A DNA stretch of 64,000 nt, from assembly GCA_036346405.1 (NCBI GenBank), contig CM070551.1:62834587-62898586 (forward strand), given 5' to 3'. A model generated the notes under the pieces. The model worked only from the letters and a program-made list of their open reading frames with translations, was not told where the DNA came from and did not search any database. Source of the stretch: Phyllostachys edulis. Taxonomy: Eukaryota > Streptophyta > Magnoliopsida > Poales > Poaceae. Shown here piece by piece: positions 11,373 to 23,109 of the stretch; position 1 is the first letter of the stretch; every line of letters starts with the position of its first letter. The position numbers were made by a program, and so were the translations under genes.

Positions 11373-13044
11373 CCTGGGTTCGATAGGCCCTTTTGTCAAA
11401 AGTCAAAAATCTTGCTTCAAAGGCTCAAAATTTATAAAAAAAACTAGATAAAAATACTTAAATATGTATTTCAAATGTTTTCCAATGCTTTTGAAGTAAA
11501 AATTCTTATTTTAGAAAATAAATATCAAATTTGGCCTCGAGATGATCTTGTATGATCTTATTTTTGATTTAAATGACATATTTCCATAAATCAAAATCTA
11601 TTGAGTTTTTGAAAAAAAATTCAATACCAAACTTGAAGGGTTGGTAAGTTCAAATATTCCTCAAGTTCAAAGTTTTTACAAAAGACCAACCGTTGAAAAG
11701 TTATATTCATTTGAAGTTCACCGAAAAACTAGTTTTGACCCAAAATGACATATTCTTGCATATAGTGAGTTTCACTATTTGAGCCAGATTTCTTTGTACA
11801 TCTTGGCTTAAAATAGTATTTATAACCCATACAAATCCATGAAAGTGAAAAACTCCATGAAATTAAAATTGGTTTGCTTTTTGAACCTTCAATGCAAAAT
11901 CATTCTCTTTATGTGCCTTGAAAGCTCAATTTGGCACATCTTTTGAACGAAGACTCCTTTTTCAAAAATTATTTTTGGAAAAGTTTCTTAGGAGTCAAAA
12001 GTTTGTTTCTGCAAAATTTCATAGCATTTAGACTTGATTTGAAAAAGTTTTGAATTTTTCTCTCTTTGATCAAATGATGAAAAATTCAGACTTTTGCATA
12101 ACTTTATGCTAATTTGTGATTTTTTGTATCTCCAAATAGGTTCATAATTTGAGGAAGATACAATTATGGAATTTTATCCTCTATAGTTGATCTTCTGTGC
12201 CAAATTTTATCAGATTTATTGGAACCTTTTTAACAAGTTTTTCAGCTGTCTTTTGAAGCTTAAATGAAATATCAAAATCTGAAAACCTGAAACTTTCAGT
12301 TTTCTGAAACTTTGTGATTTTCATATCTTCAAAATGGTTGATATTTGGTTAAGCCTCCCAAAATTAATAATGTGTGTATTTATAAGGACTAGCTCCATGA
12401 TTTATGTCATATTTGTTCGAGCTTGTTTCCATACATTTTCGAATGATTTAAGAAAGTTTTTAGCTCAACATGATTTCCAATTTGTGAAAATGAGCATGGT
12501 ATCTTCATGAAAAATGTTTATTGGGGAGATTTCAAGGATGAGTTTATTTGAATGTGTTCCAAATATCATCTCTTTTAGTTAAACTCCAACATGGCCTCAT
12601 TTCGAGTAATTTTGCTCATTTCGGCCATAAAAGAGGAGTTTGTGACCTGTTTTGGTTTAAGGGGGGGAATTATATATGATCAATAGGTTTGTGACCTATT
12701 TTGGTTTTCCTCAAATATCTTGAAAATACAGCCTTACTTCAAAAGGGGAAGAATATTTCAATGATCAAAATAAAATGAATTCAATTGCCAAGCTCATTGT
12801 TTTACAAAAACTCTTTTGGTCTTAGTTTTTGGTGATTAATGCCAAAAGGGGGAGAATGTTTATATGATCAATATATTTCCATTTGGATTCTCTCTTCTGT
12901 TTTCACTTTATTTCATGCATGTCTTGAGTAGGAGCAACTCATTCATACACATAGCCTCATATATGCATCATGTGCATAAGCTTACCTTTCTCATATGCAT
13001 ATTTCTTTAAGCTTTAAATTGCTTAGTAACATGCATGGTTTTAG
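11373..13044 (+). other. copia A non-coding interior, second block
   Basis: AT-rich, without credible genes. It resumes at a segment (AGGCCCTTTTGTCAAAAGTC) homologous to about 6500. Near 12838 it contains GCCAAAAGGGGGAGAATG, a good polypurine tract for the copia A family. The 3' LTR would be expected soon after but is replaced by the CACTA terminus at 13045. Confidence 0.5.
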
Positions 13045-13335
13045 CACTACTACAGGAAGCCTCATCACAGACGGTTCGGAACCGTCATCACAGACGGTTT
13101 CTGAACCGTCTATATTTGTTGGTCTGTGATATGAGCGCTTATCACTGAGCGGTTCAAAACCGCATGCGTGATACACTATCACGAGCGGTTTTTGTTGAAA
13201 CCGCTCAGGAAGGCTATTATCACGAGCGGTTTTCATCAAAAACCGCTGCGCAGGCTATTTCTACGAGCGGTTCTTGTTCGAACCGCTCAGTGATGAATTC
13301 CTGAGCGGTTCTTGTTTAGAACCGTCTGTGATAGC
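13045..13335 (+). mobile_element. orphan CACTA terminus with subterminal repeats
   Basis: Starts CACTACTACAGGAAGCC after a TAG flank. It is followed by about a dozen motif copies in both orientations: first CACAGACGGTT, then mainly CACGAGCGGTT. I cannot find a partner terminus (subterminal motifs followed by TGTAGTAGTG) before 16107. It is therefore a truncated element or one whose other end was lost. Confidence 0.7.
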
Positions 13336-14690
13336 CTTTTCGGGCAAAAACCGAAAACGGCCGCTAAAACTTGGAGGCCGTTTAGAGGCCCTAAACAACC
13401 TTTTTTGGGGTTTTCACTTTTTCGAGACCTCGCGAAGAGAATCTGACCTTGCCTTATGGATTTTCGGATTGAGCTTTTCGTTAGCTTTCCAACAAGCCAA
13501 AGAACGTCGCAATCGGAGTTCGTATGCAACCCAACCTGCGCTGTCGTGGCCTTCTCCGTCTCGGTAACCGTAGATTTGGCGGGTGGCTGCTCGAGCAGCA
13601 GCAACGTCACCTCGCCTTGGCAATGTGGCGCCGTGACAGTTGTGGCTGGGTTCGTGGCGATAAGGTGTTTGATGAATTGCTGCTCTGGGTGATGTCTGGA
13701 TATGATGGTAACCTTGAGCAATCTTTCGGTTTATAAAGTTTGTTATTTCTTTTTTTTAAATGAACTTTGGGGCTACAGGTGATTTACTGAGAATTCATGC
13801 TATTTTATGGTCAAAGTTAGTCTAATAGCTAATTGGTACTAGGAAGCTGAAAGATGGTTAATTTCAGATACCGATTCTACTTAGGAAACAAATTGAGCTA
13901 TTTTGAGGAATTGAATTCTGTCGGCCAAAACGGTGAATGTAAATGATGTTGGCTGGTTCCTGATGCCAAATTAGTTCCACGAGCTAGAATGCTCAATGCT
14001 ATTCAAGTAGCAGTTAAACCGAGTAGTGCTATATTCTAGTTTTTTTGAACGAAACCCCTATTCCCTGGACAACTATGCTTTTAGCATTGCCATCTAAAGT
14101 CGCCAAATCTCTATAGGATCATGATTGGTTGGTTGGAAGGAAAGTATCTCAAATTGGGGGTACCCTTGGGGTGTAGATGAGAATGTAACTGTGAACTACT
14201 TCGATAGTGGTAGCAAAAGTTTGTTATCAGTTCTGTAGATCAACGATTAACATCAATGTTTGCTTGCTTTCAACATCACTAGAAATAAAGAATGTGTCGA
14301 CCTTCATTTATATAGATTTCTAAACATGTTGTCCAATTATAGATATAGCTAAGTCCTCTCTAGTTAATTTCTCTTTCTTTTATCTTGGACCAAGCCTGAT
14401 GCTCTTAAGTAACTAAAATTAGTGCGAAGCTAATTAACCTTGGTAGTTTCAGTAATTAGATATCTGTTAAATGCCAATGTTGATACGAAGATAATATCTT
14501 GTATGTCGATCACCATGGATGTCACGTCGACACCAAGGCGTCCCGGTAGTGCGCGGCAGACGCCGCGATCGCTCGCTTTGCCTTAGCCATCTCCGACCGC
14601 GTCACCGCTTCGGCCGCCGGCCCCAGGTGGTGGTGAACCCTGTGGCTAGAGCTTTCCATCGTTATCTTCCGTCTCACGGTTGAGGCAAGT
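13336..14690. other. unassigned, probably transposon-derived
   Basis: Begins with GC-rich sequence directly after the CACTA subterminal array and may be its interior. It then turns AT-rich, with a short GC-rich patch at about 14520-14660. Overlapping frames of up to 144 codons at 13290-13730 lie on both strands and show no domain. Nothing here can be named. Confidence 0.35.
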
Positions 14691-16107
14691 GCAAGTGTTA
14701 TTAATGAGTTGTTATATTATAAACTTGATGAATGACATAGTTGATTGATGTTGATTGTTGCTTGGTAATGTTGATGAGCCTAAATGCCATAGTTTAATGA
14801 CGATGCTTACTATTTGGGAATGTTTATATGATGCTGCATGCTAATGTTTACATGATGATGCGTACATGTTACTGTTTATATGGGGATGCTTGCATGATAA
14901 TGGTTATATGTTGATGGCAAGAATGAGGGGACAAGGTGAGCAATGAGGCTACCTTGTTTATGATGAATCATGATAATGATAATGGACGTGCGCATTTGCA
15001 TTTCTGCATGTTCATTTCTGAACCTTGGACTACGTGGTAGCCAAGGGCTGTTTCCTTGAGATCCCCATCCTGCATTGGACGGGCCTGGTCCCCACACTTG
15101 CGGAGTGTGGGCTTTGGATCCCTGTGCCTAAAGGGCACATGCTTAGAGTATGTATCGACGGATACATACTCAGCATTACCGGTAATTGCAAAGAAGTGAA
15201 GTATTTTGCATTTATGGCATATTCATTGCACCTCTGCATAACTTATGGATTTGTTGTTTAGCATATGATGTTGGCATAAGAGATGGATTGTGGTATATAA
15301 GGTGGTTGTTCAGGTGGGGATTGTTTAACCCCTTTGACTACTTATGACACTGTCATAAGAGATAGATTTGAGGTAATTAGTGTTGTACTCATGACGGAAT
15401 TGTTTTTTTCCCTTTGACTGCTTATGATGCTATGTTTGATTTGCCCTTGCACTTTGCTGAGTCATGGACTCACACTTGCTGTGTTGTGCTTGCTAGGTAC
15501 CTCTCGAGGCAGCGGCATGCATTGGAAGGGGTAGACTTGGTGCACGTCACATAAACACAACTCACACTGAATAACCTGAGCCAATTATCCACAAATTCAT
15601 ACTATTGATAATTGCTTTAGTTTCAGTTTTGTGACCATCCTTCGTGGTGGATGTTTTAATTGTGGTCATGGATGACCTATTTATGTTATTATTCATTTGT
15701 TGATTGAGTTCATTTAATTTTCGTGATGGATTAGAATGTTTGGTTGATGGTTTATTGAGTTGATGAAATTAATTGGTTCAGTAGAGTCTCAATAATTTGT
15801 AATAGGGTTGATTAGAAGATTATGGATGCCCTTTTGATTATGCTATAGTTGTTTAGCTTATCCTGGATGTCCTTTGATGATTCGTTAAATTGGATGATTT
15901 GACTTGTTGAATGATGCTATATAAAACTGTTTGAACCTCCGGTATAGCCATCTATACAAAGGAGGTTCTGTTGGATTTTAGAGAAATGTCTTAGTTCTAT
16001 TTGGTTAAAGCATTATTGTTTGAAAAATGGTTGAAATTATTCCGTATTGTTGTTATATATTAGTCTCTTAGGTAACATCATGGCTTCTGCCTAGCCAGGG
16101 TGTTACA
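14691..16107 (+). repeat. 3' part of a gypsy-type LTR
   Basis: Ends CCAGGGTGTTACA, the usual gypsy LTR end, and carries the familiar LTR landmarks GAGGCAAGTGCAAG near 14690 and a GCTAGGTACCTCTCGAGG segment near 15495. The start is missing or unrecognised. It directly abuts the truncated copia A 3' LTR, suggesting that insertion or recombination removed about 370 bp of that LTR. Confidence 0.5.
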
Positions 16108-17589
16108 TGTGTTTTGCAAATGGTTTAAGTCTATGTACCTTATTCTTTGTGGTGTTGATTCTAAAAGTTGGCAAATGTGTTTTGCAACTTGTTGAGAATC
16201 TTGCCTTTAACCTTTGTTTGCATCGCGCATCAAATTGGAGAACGCATTTTGCAATTTGAAATGAAGCGAAAGCCAACTGTTTCTTTTCTCTAGAAAGGTG
16301 GCAGTACCGACGTGTTGTTGGCGGTACTACCGCGCTGTGATATGACTGGGGTTGTGGTGCGGAACTATCGCAACCTGGTCAAACCGAAGATTTGTTGGTG
16401 GTACGTCTTTTCCAATAAGTCACGTTTGAGCATGAGTTGCTCTCTTGAGGTGCGGTAGTACCAGAGCTTTGTGGCGGAACTACCGTGTCATGGTAGTATC
16501 ACGTTTGCTTGGCGGAACTACCGCACCTCGGTATATCCGATTAGTGAGTGGTACGTTATTTCCAATGAGTGCTAGTTCTGGACCTCAAGTGGAAGCGGTC
16601 GTACCGCCCTTGTGGATCGGAACTATCGGAGAGCGGAACTACTGCGTATTAATTGGCGGTAGTACCGCGCCACATTTCCAATGGCTATTTCAGGGGTTTT
16701 GTTATAGCTGTTACTGTGTGTCAGGGGAGGTGTGGTAGTACTAGCTGATAAACGGCGGTACTAGCGCTCGTGCTGATTTTTCAGCCGCTTTTCCCCAACG
16801 GCTAGTTTTTGTGTGTGGGCTATAAATACCCACCTTGGCTGGTTGTGGGTAAGGTTGCTGGTGCCATACACATTCTCTTGAGCTAAGAGCAAGCCCTCTC
16901 ATCTCTTTTGTGCATGTGTTGCACTTAGTGAGCTTAGAGAGCAAACCCTAAGTGCATTGTTGCATTAGGTAGTGGATTGAGTATCCACTTGAGTTTAAAC
17001 ACTTGATTCGTTCAAGTGAGAGTCTTTGACTTGTTAGTCTTGGTGTTTGCCAACACCTAGACGGCGTGGAGGCATCGTGATCTGGTGATCTTCTCAAGAA
17101 GTTTGTGAGAAGGCCTAGCGTTTGTGAGTGGCTTGGTGCTCGCCATCTCTGGAGTGGAGGAAGAGCAAACCCTAGTGGATGAAGGTGCTGGTTTGTGTTG
17201 CAGCTAGTCCAAGTGGTTGGACTTACCTCGGAGGTGTTGGCTTAATTTGTGGAGCCGGTCCAATTAGTTTGGGCTTACCTCAACATGGATTAGGGGAGAC
17301 CGGCAAGTCTTTGAACACCACGATAAAACATTATCGTGTTATTGTGGTTTGTTCTTGTGTTTTACTTTGTGCAATTTATATTACTTGTATTAAATTGCTT
17401 ACTTGTCTTTGTATGATTGCTAATTATTAATAGTCTTATATTGTTTGTGCACTTAGTTGAGACTAGTTGATTTAGGTTTTAAATTGAGCAAAACCGATTT
17501 CTTGTTAGCTTCCGCATTAGAAAAGGTTTTAGCCAAAGGATTTTAAACCGCCTATTCACCCCCCTCTAATCGGCCTCCTCAATCGTATA
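16108..17589 (+). repeat. copia A 3' LTR, 5'-truncated
   Basis: Aligns with 3293-4775 and lacks the first 372 bp. It retains the GCGGTAGTACCGC motif array and the TATA box. It ends at GTATA instead of TTACA, directly before CACTA-1 sequence. Confidence 0.8.
16821..16828 (+). promoter_or_regulatory. copia A 3' LTR TATA box
   Basis: TATAAATA in the same context as the 5' LTR copy at 4006. In this position it could drive transcription rightward into CACTA-1, antisense to the CACTA-1 genes. Confidence 0.5.
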
Positions 17590-19375
17590 GTTGACCGTCT
17601 TCGATTTGCCCTTGTTGCCTCGTGTTTTAGAGGTTGACTTCACGAGAGTCGACCGAGCATGAGGTGTAGATGCATTGGGCTCTTGCCGCTTTGGTGCAGG
17701 TAGCTCCGGTGCAAGTAGCTCCCGTGGACTTGGCACCATTGTAGGACATTCCCGTGAAGTTGACACCGAAGCAGGTAGCTCCAAACAGATGTCCCTCTTG
17801 GGCCACTAGATGAATATTCCAATGGCTTGCCCTAGAGTCATGACCTCATCGTTTGGGAGAATCTGCAGCGGGACGACCGCGAAATTGGAATAAACACTGT
17901 CCATATTCACTTTTGTGAAACCCGGCGTTGGATTTACACCGTGCACCAAAGCCCCGACACCGGATGTATACACGTGGCCCCAAGCAGCATCTAGGGCAAC
18001 AGATGCATATCTCACTTGGAGTTTGCACTTCATCGCAACATACATAATGATACAAAATTAGCTACTCCAACAGACCTATCAATGGATCGAGCATTCCAGA
18101 TATAATAATTATTATCAGGATATCATCGACAGGAAATCTATCGTCGCCTTTTGGGGTAGGGTTAAGGTTGGACGCGCAGCTACTCGGAAGTTTAGGGGGG
18201 CTAGCTAACACAGTAGGGGCAAGGGCTTGCAACTGATTTTCCCTAAGCCTTTCCTCAAGGCTCTCCATCTGCCGTCGCATCTCAGCTCTGACGCGATCAT
18301 TGATCTCATCTCTGATGGATTCAGTGTTCTCATCTCTGAGGGGTTCACGAATCTCCTCTCGTAGCTTTGCATCGCGCGCGATTTTGGCTCTCTTCCTACT
18401 CTAGTACACCTCAGAGTCCTGTTGGAATCCATCTTTCCATGGAACATAAAGACCAAAGCCTCTCGTGTGACCCGGATGCTCCTTATTTCCTAGGGCTTTG
18501 AAGAGCATATCTTTCTCCCTGACTGCCTGGAATAAGCCTTGGGAAGATTGTGCACCCAACATTCACTGCAATAGCCCGACATCTCATTTCACTTCCTATG
18601 AAGTTATGGAGTAATTACAAACTAGGTAGTTCGATATCTTACCAGACACTGGGAGACTTCCTCGTCTTTGGGGTTTGGAAAGTAGATGGTCCCCGAAGAC
18701 ATGACAACTAACCTTGCTCTTAGCCAGTTTCGGGCGCGCTCATCAGGGATCTCAGGCAAATGGTGGGGAGGCATTCAAAAGGTTTGCCTGCTGACCCTGA
18801 TCCCTCCATTCTGGAATTTTACCTGCATACTTAGCGGTGCTGGGTCTGTAGGGGTGCGTGTTTTTTGCCTGGAGGGCCCTGTGCGCCGCACTTTCACTCC
18901 TAAAATCATCTTTCATCTTCTTCACCACAAAGTCTTCCCAATACTCTTCCAAGAACGGATACTTGTGGAAGGGCCTCAGATCCTTCTTCATGTAGTTCTT
19001 GACAAGCGTGCTCTTGAAGTTCTTCCACACTTTGCATGCCTGTAGTAATTCATGTTGTCGCACGGAGTCCCGGTGTTGTTCTGAGATCTCAAACGATTTG
19101 AAAATATCCGTAAGTAGCTCATCTTTCTGAGCTTTGGTCAACTCCTTCCACGAATCATAGGCGATGTTGATCCTTTCCCGTGCAACTATTCTGACTATTC
19201 ACCGGAAAGCGAACGCTACTTGGCGAGGACTGATAGGGGTCCCAGACTCATCGCCCTTCGTGATGGAAAATCGGCCCCCGGGCCTTTTCGATATTCCTCT
19301 ACCGCGCTTGTATATTCCAGAGGACGGCGCATTAGACACATCAGGCGACGACGATGAAGAATGAGCGAAAGACAT
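17590..19375 (-). pseudogene. CACTA-1 second gene, N-terminal part (Transposase_24-like)
   Basis: Reading on the minus strand, the first exon starts MSFAHSSSSSPDV at 19375 and continues with GRFSITKGDESGTPISP. The next block (19141-18752) has KVWKNFKSTLVKNYM and PFLEEYWEDFVVKK, a core of the plant Transposase_24 (Ptta/En/Spm) family. The following part carries a charged helix (MESLEERLRENQLQ, near 18280). A later block (18045-17806), ending in ILPNDEVMTLGQAIGIF, resembles a domain found before the protease in these proteins. The last block, rich in Pro and Ser, stops at KGKSKTV where copia A begins. The Ulp1-like remainder is at 1693-2920. Several stops and frame changes separate the blocks; some may be introns. 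Family role: an accessory protein of CACTA transposition, expected in the nucleus. Confidence 0.72.
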
Positions 19376-19650
19376 CTTCACAAGAAATAGAAGTTCTGAC
19401 AAACATGAACATATTATCATAAGATTCGATCTCTATGTGTATGGGTATACACACCAATTAATAAATAATTGGGATATGTAAGGAAGAAATTAGGACCAAT
19501 ACAATGATATAATTGATATGCTCAACACAAACATCATGTGAACAAATAAAATCAACATAAAGCTAAGATTTAATATTTTGATATTGCTCTCAGAGGTGGA
19601 GTAAGCATTCCAATTAGAGCTCAAGTTCAAACCCGATTATCAAAACAATT

Positions 19651-22389
19651 TCAGCACAAGACACCGTTGTTCTGGTTAGTGCTCTTTATATCCTGAGCCT
19701 GCGTATAGAATTTGTACCTATTTATGTCGTATCCTCGCCATTTCACAACTGTAAATGTTGGCCCTTTTGCCAACCATGTCAGCATATCACTTGACGAGCT
19801 CCTAGCGAGTCGCATCTTCAACCATTGGTTGAACCGACTATTGTGCTGTCTCGTGATCCAAACATCCGGCCGCTTCGGATTCCATTGCTGAAGCATGTCC
19901 TTGTGCTGGTTGATATATGGGGACACTTCAGTCATGTGTTACAAGACCGTGAAATGGGCTTGAGCATATGCATCCATATCTGGAGTGATTGCTTTCCTTC
20001 CAATAGTCCCGATACCCTCGAGCCTCCCCTCATGGCGAGATCGAGGCACACCTATCGGTTCGACTTGAGCAATGTAATCGACGTAAAACTCAATGACCTC
20101 TTCGATTGTATAACCTTTGATGATGCTGCCCTCCGGTCGAGATCGATTTCGTAGGAACATAGACCCACACATCTTTATCTCCCTCACAATGTGAACAATG
20201 AGATGGACCATAATATTGAAAAACGACGGAGGAAAATAAATCTCAAGATCACATAGAGTCATCACCACCTCGTCCTGCAGAGCATCTAGTCCTTCGGGAT
20301 CGATGACCTTCTAAGCAATTGTGTTAAAGAAATAACACAACCTCATGATTGTCTCTCGGACCTTGATCGGTAAAATACTTCTAATTGTAATAGGAAGCAT
20401 ATGTGTCATCGGCACATGACAATCATGAGACTTCATGCCAATTAACTTCAAATCTTCCATCGAAACAAGTTTCTTTATGTTGGCGGAGTAACTGGACGGA
20501 ACTTTCACACCATGCAAGCACTAGCACAGTTCAGTTCTCTTGGCCTTGGACAGAGTGTAACAAGCACGGGGGAGGTATGTTCATCCTTTATCGGTCTTTG
20601 TCGGTGCTAACTCAGGTCTGATGTCCATATCAACTAAGTCAAGCCGTGCGATGACACCATCCTTTGTTTTGTCATGAATGTTCAGTAAGAGACCAATCAA
20701 GTTGTCATATACATACATTCTTCTCTAGATGCATGACGTCAATGCAGTGGCAAACTTCTAGGTGCTCCCAATAAGGTAAGTCCTAAAATATTGATCTCTT
20801 CTTCCAGATGTTCTTCTCATGGGTCCTCGATTTACGTCCCTTTCTGAGCACAACATCTAAATCCTTAACTATGTCATAGACCTCTTTTACGCTTAAATGC
20901 CTTGGAGTTGAACTGTCCTTCTCTCTATCGAATTGTTTCTTCATCCTGCGGTATGGGTGAGCCTTCCGAAGGAACCTACGGTGACGCATGTACACGGTTT
21001 TGCACGAGTGCTTCAGCCACACACTCTCGGTGTCATCTAAGCAGTGAGTACAAGCTTTGGCCCCTTTTGTACTCTGGCCGAACAGGTTGGCAAGGGCAAG
21101 ATAATCATTTATGATGCAGAACAACAAGGAGCATAAAGTGAAGTTCTCTTGTTTGTATGTATCCCAACTTGTACCCCTTTAATCCACAGTATTTTTAGAT
21201 CTTCCATCAATGGTGCTAGGTACACATCAATATCATTCCCAGGTTACTTCGGTCCTTGGATAAGTATCGACAACAAAATATACTTTCGCTTCATACACAA
21301 CCAAGGAGAAATGTTGTAGATACAGAGAGTTACGGGCCAAGTGCTATGTTGGCTGCTCATGTTACCGAAAGGATTCATTCCATCTATACTTAATCCAAAC
21401 CTTATATTCCTCGATTCCACACCGAAGTCTACAAACCTCGTATCGATGTTTCTCAACTAGGCGAAATCAGCAGGGTGTCTTAGTTTTTTTTTATCATTTT
21501 TACTCTCCTTCGAGTGCCAATGCAGTAGTTTTGCATCCTTTGGGTTCACAAAAAACCGCTTCAAACGGGGAATTACAGGAAGATACCACGCCACCTTAGC
21601 AGAAGGTCCTTTCTTCACCTTGATTCCCTCACTATCATCTGATTGATTCTTACACTTGTATCGGGATGCGTTGCACACCGAACATACATGCATGTTTGCA
21701 TACTCGATACAGTAGAGGATATAGTCGTTCGGACGTGCATGTATTCTTTCTACTTCCATTCCCAATGGACAAAGAACCTTCTTGGCTTTGTAGGTGGTTT
21801 TGGACAACTCGTTTCCCTTAGGAAGCATGTTCGCTAGGAGACCTTACAGCACCATAAAACTCTTGTCGGACCAACCATTGCTTGCCTTCAATTTTAGCAG
21901 TTCAAGCACGAATGACAACCTTATGTATTCCGGCTTGTAGCCCGGGAACAAAGGTTTCTCCGAGTCCTCCATCAAGCCTCATAATTTAACATACTCCCTC
22001 TCATCATAGTTCTCTTCTGCATTGCGAAGCATCTGATCTAGATTGTCATCGTGCAGCCTATCCGAATCGGAACCACAATTGACATCATGCAGCGGCATAT
22101 CGTTGACTTCGTTGGCGATATCGTTATTACTACCTTCCTATATAATCTGCTCTTCACTGTGACTGGTCCAACGTGTATAGCCCTTTTTGAAATCCTTTCG
22201 AATTAAGTGTGCTTCGATCTGCACTCAATTCTTAAACATCTTTAGATTCTCGCAGTCAATACATGGACATTACATATATTCCACCCCCTTATTCAACATA
22301 TCGTCCTCGGCAGCTCTTGTAAAAGCAGACACGATATTAATGTACTCTTCACTCACATAGTTGCGGTAGATATCCAACTTTTCGTCCAT
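19651..22389 (-). pseudogene. CACTA-1 tnp2-type transposase
   Basis: The best start, MDEKLDIYRNYVSEEY (ATG at 22387-22389), opens a transposase-associated N-terminal domain. There the motif CPCIDC is preceded by an in-frame stop at 22270-22272 where CACTA-3 has a Tyr codon. The tnp2 core follows (21828-21457), with KKVLCPLGMEVERIHARPND and PRLKRFFVNPKDAKLLHWH. Further pieces include KAHPYRRMKKQFDREKDSS (about 20970) and MKSHDCHVPMTHMLP (about 20420). A DUF4218-like piece (MYPFER in relatives) carries a small deletion that removes that motif, between GSMFLR and NRSRPEG near 20140. The end, from WLAKGPTFTVVKWRGYDIN, is a truncated DUF4216-like region. The gene would encode the nuclear DNA-cutting transposase. 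It is clearly inactive from multiple stops and frameshifts. Confidence 0.8.
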
Positions 22390-22850
22390 TTATGTGACGC
22401 ATATAACAATTTGGTGCTAAATAAATAAATAATTAATTAGTATACTATAGATGCAACTTTTGATATGTCATTTGAAATATGTATTTCTAATGAACTGAAA
22501 AAACACCAATGCACCCTAGGGGCAAGTGGTTCATCACAAACACATTATAGATAGCCCATGCCCAACTTCAGATGGCAAGAAACCATGCAACACTTGCAAA
22601 ACAACACAAAAAAGCTAGATCTAAACCATCTTCAATTCTCTCTTTCCCAAGCTAGATCTAGAATATAATGCAAGGAACAAATTAATTACGTACTAACCGT
22701 TGATAGACAAGAACAAATTATAGGAATTAAAGACAGATTGATCTGTGAGGGCAAATGCCTCAAAGCCCCACCTCCAGCAGCAGCAGCGAGAACAGAGCAG
22801 GAATTTAAGATAGATCTATCTGTGAGGGTCGGGTCAGCAATAAATGAGAT
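22390..22850 (-). other. CACTA-1 5' region upstream of transposase
   Basis: No gene. It lies between the transposase start and the right subterminal array and should hold the element's promoter and leader. I cannot pick out a convincing TATA box. Confidence 0.4.
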
Positions 22851-23109
22851 TATCATAGATGGTTTTTAATACAAACCGTCTGTGAAGAGGGCGGGAAGTC
22901 AGATGGTTCATATTAAAAACCGTCTGTGATACTTCACAGATGGTTTTCAAAATGAACCGTCTATGATATTACCTCTTCACAGACGATTTTTAGCACAAAA
23001 GGTAACACAGTCAGTTGCTAACCAAAACCGTCTGTGATTTGTTTAATACAGATGCTTTTGGTCAACTGTCTGTGATGAATCGTCCAGTATTAGCCTTTTT
23101 GCAGTAGTG
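22851..23109 (-). repeat. CACTA-1 subterminal repeat array and terminus, 5' side
   Basis: Contains about eight copies of the CACAGACGGTT motif in both orientations, including back-to-back pairs such as 22850-22885. It ends in TTTTTGCAGTAGTG, the inverted CACTA terminus. Confidence 0.75.

Larger units (their letters stand above)
2921..17589 (+). mobile_element. copia A: gag-only SIRE/Maximus-like LTR retrotransposon, nested and truncated
   Basis: The 5' LTR (2921-4775) starts TGTTGAAAGAGG and ends CTCGATCTTACA, followed after 2 bp by TGGTATCAGAG, a tRNA-Met primer-binding site. A copia-type gag relic follows. The 3' LTR (16108-17589) ends CTCAATCGTATA. No protease, integrase or reverse transcriptase is visible, so it is non-autonomous or has lost pol. 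It sits inside the second gene of CACTA-1. Compared with the uninterrupted copy in CACTA-2, about 95 bp of target are missing and no target-site duplication is seen. The interior carries a solo gypsy LTR, an orphan CACTA terminus and another LTR fragment. Confidence 0.8.
1169..23109 (-). mobile_element. CACTA-1: CACTA (En/Spm) DNA transposon with nested insertions
   Basis: The left terminus reads CACTACTACAGAAAATG and the right terminus, on the minus strand, CACTACTGCAAAAAGG. These are CACTA-type terminal inverted repeats facing each other. Both ends carry arrays of the subterminal motif CACAGACGGTT in both orientations. On the minus strand the order is tnp2-type transposase, then a second gene with a Transposase_24-like N-terminus and a Ulp1-protease C-terminus. 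About 14.7 kb of the span is the inserted copia A element, leaving some 7.3 kb of CACTA sequence. The 3-bp flanks (CAG left, AGG right) do not match, so pairing of the two ends rests on gene order and motif type. An alternative is two partly deleted elements. Confidence 0.75.

Noticed and set aside
13287..13736. Several overlapping frames of 69-144 codons
   Set aside because: No domain, both strands open, directly behind a CACTA subterminal array.
14010..14030. GAGTAGTG as possible right end of the CACTA terminus at 13045
   Set aside because: No subterminal motifs precede it and the terminal bases do not match the inverted repeat.
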